Shown here: positions 1 through 5,490 of the stretch, piece after piece
How the letters are laid out: the number at the start of each line of letters is the position of its first letter
Numbering within the stretch: position 1 is the first letter of the stretch
Origin: CALMEE01 sp041748315
GTDB taxonomy: Bacteria; Planctomycetota; Planctomycetia; Pirellulales; Pirellulaceae
Assembly: GCA_041748315.1 (NCBI GenBank)
Contig: JBGTDM010000389.1
Coordinates: forward strand, 1 to 7,735
Length of the DNA stretch: 7,735 nt
Direction: 5' to 3'
Notes under the pieces: generated by a model
Seen by the model: only the letters and a program-made list of their open reading frames with translations
Told to the model about the DNA's origin: nothing
The model's database searches: none
Made by a program: the position numbers and the translations under genes

Positions 1-1779
1 GCTTTTTTCGGATTCATCATTGCTTATCACACCTACGGGCGTTGGTTGTCCAAACGCATTTTCAATTTAGACGATCGGGCGATTGTCCCCAGTCGATTGT
101 TGCAGGACGATTTGGACTTTGTACCAACCAACAAGGCTGTCGTGTTTGGGCATCATTTCACCAGCATTGCTGGCACCGGTCCGATCGTTGGACCCGCGAT
201 CGCAGTATTCTGGGGATGGCTGCCTGCCCTGATTTGGGTCGTTCTCGGCTCGATCTTTATCGGTGCCGTTCATGATTTCTCCGCGCTGGTCATCTCATTG
301 CGCAATCGGGGCCAAACCGTCGGGCAAATTGCTGGACGCATGATTTCACCGCGAGCAAAACTCCTGTTTTTGTTGGTCCTGTTTTTTGCCTTGACCATTG
401 TGCTGGGAATCTTTGGGCTGGTGATCGCCAACATCTTCAAGCTGTATCCGGAATCCGTGCTGCCAGTTTGGATTTCACTCCCCATCGCAATCGTTGTGGG
501 ATTCTGGTCGTTCCGTCGAGGTGGAAATCTGCTTATGCTTTCGCTGGTCGCGTTGGTGCTGGTCTATTTTTGCGTCTATTTGGGGGCTTATCATTTCCCA
601 ATCGAGATTAGTTTCGGCAATCCCGTCATCATTTGGACGATGATCTTGCTCGCCTACTGTTTCTTCGCGTCGGTGCTGCCGGTTTGGGTTCTGCTGCAAC
701 CGCGCGATTTCGTGAATAGCCACCAGTTGATTGTTGCGTTAGTGCTGTTGATGGTGGGGATGCTGATCGCCAGCCTCAGTGGTGAAGCGAACTTAACTGA
801 AACTGCACCCATGGTCGCGACGGACGCGAGTTTACCCAGAAATACGCCGCCACTCCTGCCGTTTTTGTGCATCACCATTGCTTGTGGCGCGATCAGTGGC
901 TTTCATTGCCTGGTGTCCAGTGGTACCAGCAGTAAGCAACTGCAACGCGAAACCGAAGCAAGGTTTGTCGGATATGGAGCGATGCTGTTGGAAGGGGGCT
1001 TGGCGGTTGTCGTGATTTTGGCGTGTTGTGCCGGTTTGGGAATGGGAATCACGACCGCCGATGGAACGACCTTGGTTGGACATGCAGCTTGGGAGAGCAA
1101 ATATACCGCGGAGTCCTGGGGCGCCTTTGGGTTGCGACATCAGCTTGAGGCTTTTGTTCAAGGGGGCGCCAATTTCCTGGGAGCGATTGGAGTCCCCACC
1201 AAGTTGGGAATCGGAATTATCGCGGTTCTGGTCGCCTGCTTCGCAGCAACCACTTTGGACACGGCGACGCGCTTGCAACGGTATGTAATTCAGGAACTTG
1301 GAACATCGTTTCGGATTCAACCGATGACTAACAAATATGTTGCGACCAGTATCGCCGTGGTTTGCGGAGGTGCCGTGGCCATGTTGCCGACTAAATATGG
1401 CCCGGGAACTGGCGGAATGATTTTATGGCCGCTGTTTGGCGCCACGAATCAACTGTTGGCGGGATTGGCATTTTTGGTAATCGTGTTTTATCTGTGGCGA
1501 CGAAACAAACCGATATGGTTCGCCGTAATTCCGATGGTGTTAATGATTATTCTGCCAGCGTGGGCTTTGCTTTGGCAAATATTCAGCCCTAATAGTGTGT
1601 TTCACGAGGAAGGGCAAAACCAACTTCTATTGATCGGTTTTGCAACAGGCATCCTGCTGCTGCAGTTCTGGATGGTCGTCGAGGCGATCCTGGCATGGAA
1701 TAAGGCCAAGGGAGTTCTTGAAGAAGCGCTCCCGCCACTCGATTCGAAACGGTACAAGACCACCGGAGGAAGATCATGA
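1..1779 (+). CDS. cstA: Carbon starvation protein A (CstA) family transporter, 5'-truncated by the window edge
   Basis: Inner-membrane transporter of the CstA family. E. coli members take up pyruvate and have been linked to peptide uptake during carbon starvation. The frame is open from base 1, so the true start lies to the left; an in-frame TTG at 46 is not a convincing start, because the codons before it continue the family's first segment (a hydrophobic stretch, then YGRWLSKRI). 592 residues are visible, numbered here from base 1. Family landmarks are GHHFTSIAGTGPIVGP (50-65), a GAVHDF segment just after it, GTSSKQ (308-313), FAATTLDTATRLQRY (414-428) and WPLFGATNQLLAG near 476. Hydrophobic segments run through the whole protein, as expected for a carrier with many membrane helices. 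It is shorter than E. coli CstA (701 residues) and resembles the compact TTLDTATRLQRY type. The family is secure; the substrate (pyruvate, peptides or other) is not determinable. Confidence 0.95.
   Translation, partial: AFFGFIIAYHTYGRWLSKRIFNLDDRAIVPSRLLQDDLDFVPTNKAVVFGHHFTSIAGTGPIVGPAIAVFWGWLPALIWVVLGSIFIGAVHDFSALVISLRNRGQTVGQIAGRMISPRAKLLFLLVLFFALTIVLGIFGLVIANIFKLYPESVLPVWISLPIAIVVGFWSFRRGGNLLMLSLVALVLVYFCVYLGAYHFPIEISFGNPVIIWTMILLAYCFFASVLPVWVLLQPRDFVNSHQLIVALVLLMVGMLIASLSGEANLTETAPMVATDASLPRNTPPLLPFLCITIACGAISGFHCLVSSGTSSKQLQRETEARFVGYGAMLLEGGLAVVVILACCAGLGMGITTADGTTLVGHAAWESKYTAESWGAFGLRHQLEAFVQGGANFLGAIGVPTKLGIGIIAVLVACFAATTLDTATRLQRYVIQELGTSFRIQPMTNKYVATSIAVVCGGAVAMLPTKYGPGTGGMILWPLFGATNQLLAGLAFLVIVFYLWRRNKPIWFAVIPMVLMIILPAWALLWQIFSPNSVFHEEGQNQLLLIGFATGILLLQFWMVVEAILAWNKAKGVLEEALPPLDSKRYKTTGGRS
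1765..1770 (+). promoter_or_regulatory. Strong Shine-Dalgarno (GGAGGA) inside the cstA 3' end
   Basis: GGAGGA lies 5 nt before the ATG at 1776 and 8 nt before the ATG at 1779. It is within the last codons of cstA (Gly-Gly), so coding constraint could also explain it. It is stronger than anything seen before the lipoprotein, the first glycosyltransferase or the ABC gene in this window. Confidence 0.45.
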
Positions 1780-1838
1780 TGAACGCCCCCTGCCATCGCA
1801 CATGCCGGCGTCGTAAGGTCCGGCTCAAATTCATTTGA
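1776..1838 (+). CDS. Possible 20-residue basic micropeptide overlapping the cstA stop
   Basis: An ATG at 1776 overlaps the cstA TGA (1777-1779) in the ATGA arrangement typical of translational coupling, with a second in-frame ATG at 1779 and a GGAGGA Shine-Dalgarno 5 nt upstream. The frame runs 20 codons to TGA at 1836-1838. The peptide is very basic (seven Arg/Lys among residues 8-18) and carries a C-x3-C pair (Cys6, Cys10). In Proteobacteria, cstA genes are often followed by a YbdD/YjiX-type protein of about 65 residues; this peptide does not resemble it and is much shorter. It could be a genuine micropeptide, a remnant of a lost downstream gene, or chance. The reading frame and ribosome site are seen directly; expression and function are unknown. 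Confidence 0.3.
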   Translation: MMNAPCHRTCRRRKVRLKFI

Positions 1839-1841
1839 GTT
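1804..1841. repeat. Two adjacent inverted repeats downstream of cstA
   Basis: GCCGG (1804-1808) pairs with CCGGC (1820-1824) across an 11-nt loop. It abuts CTCAAAT (1824-1830) pairing with ATTTGAG (1833-1839), a 6-bp hairpin with loop TTCA that could be extended by two G-U pairs. The sequence after it on the + strand is TTAAAAAAA, so there is no U tract and this is not a standard intrinsic terminator for cstA. Nor does the opposite strand have a U tract after the hairpin. It may be a 3'-end stabilising or Rho-associated structure. It covers the second half of the 20-codon ORF. Confidence 0.4.
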
Positions 1842-1866
1842 AAAAAAACACGACTCGAAGTGTCAT

Positions 1867-1899
1867 GCAACGATTCTGGTGACCTCCAAAGTACGTTGC
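1867..1899. repeat. Inverted repeat GCAACG / CGTTGC in the convergent gap
   Basis: GCAACG (1867-1872) and CGTTGC (1894-1899) are perfect complements separated by 21 nt, just beyond the stop codon of the lipoprotein gene (1909-1911). It could fold in the 3' untranslated region of either convergent transcript. No T run follows on either strand, so I do not call it a terminator. With six pairs and a long loop it may be fortuitous. Confidence 0.25.
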
Positions 1900-1908
1900 G
1901 ATGTTGCG

Positions 1909-2742
1909 CTAAAGCTGGTCGGCAAGTTCCAGCAGATGGGCGACCAATAATTCGTTGGCAGCAGGGATTTTTTTGTTAATGATTGTTGAGAGTGATTCGG
2001 CTTGGCCGTTCATCCTGAGACGTGCAAGTTGATTTTGCAATAGACTTGCGTGATCCATTGACGATTCAAGTAAAAAATGAATCCAAAGCCAACTCTCAGC
2101 ATATTCGAGCTGAGTCATTTCCAGAGGATTATTGAGTCGTTCGAGTCGTTCGAGATTTGGAGTCCATCGCTCCGCCTTTAATTCGTCGATTAAATGATAG
2201 ACATGACGGCGATTGAATCCGTCTTGGCCGCGCGGCATTTCGAAGAATTCAGCCAACCCTTCATCCATCCAAAGAGGCAAACAGGGTACCACCGCATGGA
2301 GATAGCTATGCGTGACTTCATGGCGCAAGTCTTCGGCAACCTGATTCCCCCAATAGGCATAGACATTCAGGTTCGTGTCATCCTTGACAAAAAACGCGCG
2401 GCGGTGCGGAAACTGAGGGTGATTTTTCCGCATGAATTTGCGGAATCTGGGTTCGTTTTCAAAGATGTAAACATTGATCGGTTCATCCGAAGTCGGCAGT
2501 AGTAGTCGCTGCGAAATGTCATCGCGCCGGCCTGCCAACTCCGCCAATAGACGATGGCGTCGAGGCAACTTGAAATCACAACGTACAACCAGTTGATCCT
2601 GGGTAAACTCATCGTGATTGGGCAGCCCAACATTTTTTCGATAAGCGCATCCGGATACGGCGAATACAAAACTGCAGATCAAAAGGAGAGTCAATCGAAA
2701 CAAAGTCAGCTTGCTCCAAAAAAGAGATTTGGCGGAAAGCAT
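1909..2742 (-). CDS. Lipoprotein with gluzincin-type HExxH zinc peptidase domain (DUF1570-like)
   Basis: 277-residue predicted exported lipoprotein. The N-terminus has basic residues (Lys5, Lys11, Arg16), a hydrophobic stretch at about 17-29 and the lipobox V-S-G-C with Cys32 as the expected acylation site, so the mature protein should be membrane-anchored outside the cytoplasm. The catalytic signature is HEVTH (His141, Glu142, His145), then LWMDEGLAEFFE with Glu161 in the position of the third zinc ligand of M1/MA-clan (gluzincin) peptidases. The rest is soluble and rich in Arg and Leu. The layout matches the uncharacterised DUF1570/peptidase-MA-like proteins that I recall as common in planctomycetes. 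Proteolysis is inferred from the motif and no substrate can be named. The start is the only ATG placing the signal peptide correctly, and no Shine-Dalgarno precedes it. The gene ends with TAG, converging on cstA and diverging from the glycosyltransferase at 2937. A 9-bp tandem repeat lies within it. Confidence 0.85.
   Translation of the reverse strand: MLSAKSLFWSKLTLFRLTLLLICSFVFAVSGCAYRKNVGLPNHDEFTQDQLVVRCDFKLPRRHRLLAELAGRRDDISQRLLLPTSDEPINVYIFENEPRFRKFMRKNHPQFPHRRAFFVKDDTNLNVYAYWGNQVAEDLRHEVTHSYLHAVVPCLPLWMDEGLAEFFEMPRGQDGFNRRHVYHLIDELKAERWTPNLERLERLNNPLEMTQLEYAESWLWIHFLLESSMDHASLLQNQLARLRMNGQAESLSTIINKKIPAANELLVAHLLELADQL
2134..2154. repeat. 9-bp tandem repeat inside the lipoprotein gene
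   Basis: GAGTCGTTC occurs twice in direct succession (2134-2142, 2143-2151), followed by a third partial GAG. On the coding (-) strand it encodes a repeated Glu-Arg-Leu tripeptide (ERLERL). Being a multiple of three, unit gain or loss would keep the frame. Confidence 0.6.
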
Positions 2743-2796
2743 AGCAAAAACCGGTCATTGGAACACAGAGATTTCGTGCTAGCAAAGGGGATAATT

Positions 2797-2821
2797 CTGA
2801 CAGTTACGCCGATTTTGTCAG
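2797..2821. promoter_or_regulatory. Operator-like inverted repeat CTGACA-N13-TGTCAG in the divergent spacer
   Basis: CTGACA (2797-2802) and TGTCAG (2816-2821) are perfect inverted copies with half-site centres 19 bp apart, about two helical turns, as expected for a dimeric regulator. It lies between the divergently transcribed lipoprotein gene (start 2742) and glycosyltransferase gene (start 2937). A further TGTCA at 2856-2860 is 40 bp downstream of the TGTCA at 2816. The repeat is seen in the sequence; regulator binding is inference, and I could not place a convincing -35/-10 pair around it for either gene. Confidence 0.3.
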
Positions 2822-2873
2822 TTTATCGAATCGAGCAGTTTCCGTTCTTTGGATATGTCAAACGTTGTTTCTT

Positions 2874-2891
2874 TTGAGGCTCTTGCCTCAA
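2874..2891. repeat. Hairpin TTGAGGC-TCTT-GCCTCAA in the leader of the first glycosyltransferase
   Basis: A perfect 7-bp stem with a 4-nt loop ends 45 nt before the ATG at 2937. No T run follows on either strand, so it is unlikely to be an intrinsic terminator. In a transcript reading toward the glycosyltransferase it would be a stable small leader hairpin. Confidence 0.45.
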
Positions 2892-2936
2892 TCTATGCTT
2901 GTTAAAAGATTACAAATCGTTTTATGCGAGTGCCCC

Positions 2937-4145
2937 ATGTCCAATTCCCACCCCACAATTACAACGGAAGTCGCTCAATCGAATTGGGAAATACCTAAAC
3001 AAAGCGACAACCCGAATCGCAAATCGATTCGCGTTCTTCACTTGATCAATGGTGAGCATTTTTCAGGTGCCGAGCGTGTTCAAGACTTACTCGGTATGAC
3101 ACTTCCCAAGTTTGGTTATCAACCTGGATTCGTTTGTCTGAAGGATGGCAAATTTCCTAAACAGCGTGAGAGCACACAATGCCCACTGAAGATTGAACCA
3201 ATGAGTTCCCGATTGGATTTCAAGGTGGTACGAAAGATCGCTGGGCTCGTTGCGGGCAATAGCTATGATATTATTCACGCCCATACTCCGAGGACCCTGA
3301 TGGTGGGGCGGATGGTTGCTAAAAAGACGGGGTCATTATTGGTTTACCACGTTCATAGTCCGGTGGGACGCGATTCGACACGTGGCCTTCAAAACCGACT
3401 CAATCAGTGGATCGAGAACTGGTCGCTTCGACAATGTGACGCGATGATTTGCGTTTCGCGCAGCCTCGCAAGCTATATGTTCGCTTCAGGGCATCCTCGC
3501 CACAAACTGCACGTGGTGACCAACGGCGTATGCACAGTGTCGGAAATTCCGCATCGCCTGCCCCCCTGCGAACCCTGGACTCTCGGAACGACGGCCCTAT
3601 TTCGACCTCGCAAGGGAATGGAAATTTTGTTGCAAGCATTGGCTGAGTTGGCAAGGTCTGGGCGCAAACTTCGCTTCGTGGCTGTGGGGCCCTTTGAATC
3701 CGAAACATACGAACGGCAAATCAAGGCGTTAGCAGAGGAGTTGGGTGTCAGCCCGTTGATCGAGTGGACTGGCTTCCAATCCGATGTCAATCGTTACTTT
3801 CAGCAAATGGACATATTTGTACTGCCAAGCCTATTTGGTGAGGGCTTGCCGATGGTGGTTCTGGAAGCAATGGCGAATGGAGTACCCGTGATTGCCGCCG
3901 ATGTCGAAGGGGTCGCTGAAGCGCTTCGACATGAACGGGACGGCTTAGTCTTTAAACCCGGTGATACAACTGATTTGGTAAGATCCGTACAGCGGATGCT
4001 TGACCATGAATGCGATTGGAACGACTTAAGACAATCAGCGATTCAGCGGCAACGCGAGTCGTTTTCGGAACTGAGCATGGCGGCAGGTGTTGCCAACGTT
4101 TATGACCAGCTTGTCAAAAAACGTTATGCGGCAAACTTCAAATGA
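2937..4145 (+). CDS. Family-4-like (GT-B) glycosyltransferase
   Basis: 402-residue cytoplasmic or membrane-associated glycosyltransferase of the GT-B fold, expected to be a retaining enzyme using a nucleotide-activated sugar. The N-terminal Rossmann domain starts at IRVLHLINGEHFSGAER (31-47), where S-G-A-E-R is the usual GT4 glycine loop. IIHAHTPRT follows with His114 and His116. The C-terminal domain has FRPRKGMEILLQAL with Arg223 and Lys226, the basic pair that normally contacts the donor phosphates, then GEGLPMVVLEAMANG, an intact E-x7-E motif (Glu302, Glu310). Residues 1-30 are polar and look disordered. The frame is open upstream with TTG at 2865 and ATG at 2895. I chose the ATG at 2937 because it is closest to the domain and has a weak GAG 6 nt upstream; the earlier ATG is possible. 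Its 3' end overlaps the opposing glycosyltransferase by 22 bp. Donor and acceptor sugars cannot be determined. Confidence 0.88.
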   Translation: MSNSHPTITTEVAQSNWEIPKQSDNPNRKSIRVLHLINGEHFSGAERVQDLLGMTLPKFGYQPGFVCLKDGKFPKQRESTQCPLKIEPMSSRLDFKVVRKIAGLVAGNSYDIIHAHTPRTLMVGRMVAKKTGSLLVYHVHSPVGRDSTRGLQNRLNQWIENWSLRQCDAMICVSRSLASYMFASGHPRHKLHVVTNGVCTVSEIPHRLPPCEPWTLGTTALFRPRKGMEILLQALAELARSGRKLRFVAVGPFESETYERQIKALAEELGVSPLIEWTGFQSDVNRYFQQMDIFVLPSLFGEGLPMVVLEAMANGVPVIAADVEGVAEALRHERDGLVFKPGDTTDLVRSVQRMLDHECDWNDLRQSAIQRQRESFSELSMAAGVANVYDQLVKKRYAANFK

Positions 4146-5386
4146 CTTCTGTCTTTGTCATCTGTCAGGGCAACTCCTGAAATCAATTCGGACAGTTTGA
4201 CCAATTCATTAGCATAGTCGGCAAATTGGAATTGCGTGTGGACTCGATCCAGCGATGTTTCTCGAATTGAAGCAGCCAACCAGGGCTGTTCGTGGAGCAT
4301 CGAGATCATCAGCGCGGCTTGATGATAGTCTCCGTAGGGGACGACAATTCCCGCGCCATCCTTGATCGCCTCCGCGGCGCCACCTGATCGATCAAACGCA
4401 ATCACCGGGATCTGTGCTGCCATCGCCTCATGCATCACACAGGGGAGTGGATCGACACGCGACGAAAGCAGAAAAACGTCCGCAGCGACAAAATAGGGCT
4501 CGACATTTTCACGTTCCCCAACAAAGTGAACTCGATGATTGATTTGATATTTCTCCAAGTCCAAACCGACATAATGGAAGGTCGAGTGCGTCCAGCGTGG
4601 CCCTTCGCCTATCCATACAAAATGGATTGGCTGCTTGCCCGGGTCAGGTTCGTTCAGGATCGTCTCGCGTGCCACTGCGGCAAAGTGATCAATCCCTTTA
4701 CGAAGGTCGAGTGAACCGCATCCCAGCACGATTCTGGCTTGTTCCGGAATTCCCAACTCTTTGCGGATTTCTAATCGCGTTTTGTCTCGATCAAGTCGTT
4801 GTCCAAATTCGGGATTGAGTAGCCCTTGAGATAGAACAACCACCCTTTTCTCAGGTAGCTTGATTTTTATCTCAGTTTGTTGTTTTACCGACTCGATCGG
4901 AAACACAACCTTGTCAGCAATTTCAAACACTGATTGATATTCGGCTTCTGTATAGGAGGAAGGGAGTTCATGGATTAAAAAAATTATCGCTATCTTTTGC
5001 TGCTTAAGCTCGGCGGCGATATATCGAGATTCCATCGAGTTGCATAGGGCAACAACGGGTGCGGTCGCTCGATTCCGTGTGACAATACGTTGCACGCGAC
5101 GGCTAAGGTCATCCGATTGCTTGCGTGGTAAATTCAAACAGTCGACATGAGAATACTTCACGAATTCGTCGACGAGATGCCCCCCGTTGTGCAGGATCGT
5201 ATCCAATCTGGTGTTGGTGTGTTCAGCAAAATGCTTGAGTACATTGAGAATGATCTTTGGGGCGCCAGTACGCGTCGCCTCATGGGATACGAACAAGACC
5301 CGAGGTCGTTTATCGTTAATTTGGATTGAATCAACCCCACCGAACATTCGGTGATTTTTGCTTCTGAAACGATCGAATATACCCAT
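4124..5386 (-). CDS. Second family-4-like (GT-B) glycosyltransferase, D-x7-E variant
   Basis: 420-residue GT-B glycosyltransferase without signal peptide or clear membrane helix. The N-terminal domain begins RVLFVSHEATRTGAPKI (29-45), where SHEATRTGAP is the glycine-loop region. An FLIHELPSSY segment near 135-145 sits where family members line the active site. The C-terminal domain has GCGSLDLRKGIDHF, then FVWIGEGP, then VHFVGERENVEPYFVAADVF, then DPLPCVMHEAMA. The family's E-x7-E motif is here D-x7-E (Asp312, Glu320). A basic, possibly membrane-touching N-terminus (MGIFDRFRSKNHR) precedes the fold. The start is well supported by AAGGAG 6 nt upstream. It lies 104 bp downstream of the ABC exporter gene on the same strand, suggesting an operon. 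The gap holds a poor promoter match (TTGCCA, 15 bp, TACACT), so independent transcription is possible. It ends with TAA inside the last codons of the opposing glycosyltransferase. Substrates are unknown. Confidence 0.88.
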   Translation of the reverse strand: MGIFDRFRSKNHRMFGGVDSIQINDKRPRVLFVSHEATRTGAPKIILNVLKHFAEHTNTRLDTILHNGGHLVDEFVKYSHVDCLNLPRKQSDDLSRRVQRIVTRNRATAPVVALCNSMESRYIAAELKQQKIAIIFLIHELPSSYTEAEYQSVFEIADKVVFPIESVKQQTEIKIKLPEKRVVVLSQGLLNPEFGQRLDRDKTRLEIRKELGIPEQARIVLGCGSLDLRKGIDHFAAVARETILNEPDPGKQPIHFVWIGEGPRWTHSTFHYVGLDLEKYQINHRVHFVGERENVEPYFVAADVFLLSSRVDPLPCVMHEAMAAQIPVIAFDRSGGAAEAIKDGAGIVVPYGDYHQAALMISMLHEQPWLAASIRETSLDRVHTQFQFADYANELVKLSELISGVALTDDKDRSHLKFAA

Positions 5387-5392
5387 CGATAA

Positions 5393-5398
5393 CTCCTT
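5393..5398 (-). promoter_or_regulatory. Shine-Dalgarno (AAGGAG) of the second glycosyltransferase
   Basis: On the - strand AAGGAG stands 6 nt before the ATG at 5386. It fixes the start and indicates efficient initiation independent of the upstream ABC gene. Confidence 0.65.
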
Positions 5399-5490
5399 CC
5401 TGGGACTTCAGCCGCGAGTGTACAGGAACGCTCGAGGTGGCAAAAGGGCAGAATTGACCATAATCAGCCCGATATCGTTGCGGAGGCAAT

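Noticed and set aside
46..48. TTG at 46 as the start of cstA
   Set aside because: The frame is open to base 1 and those codons continue the family's conserved N-terminal segment, so the gene is cut by the window.
832..1320. 162-codon open frame on the - strand inside cstA, and a 65-codon one at 903-1100
   Set aside because: Entirely antisense to a strongly conserved transporter; low-complexity polar translation, no recognisable domain, no Shine-Dalgarno.
1804..1848. Intrinsic terminator for cstA formed by the CTCAAAT/ATTTGAG hairpin
   Set aside because: The hairpin is followed by A residues, not T, on the + strand, and no T run follows it on the - strand either.
2554..2877. 107-codon + strand frame spanning the start of the lipoprotein gene and the divergent spacer
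   Set aside because: More than half is antisense to the signal peptide and mature N-terminus of the lipoprotein; no domain or ribosome site, and it occupies the regulatory spacer.
3400..3790. Open frames on both strands (102, 65 and 105 codons) within the first glycosyltransferase
   Set aside because: Alternative-frame shadows of a gene with clear GT4 motifs; none shows a motif or ribosome site.
5417..5443. Promoter-like TTGCCA / TACACT pair (- strand) between the ABC gene and the second glycosyltransferase
   Set aside because: The spacer is only 15 bp and the -10 matches 4/6; too weak to list as a feature, though an internal promoter is not excluded.
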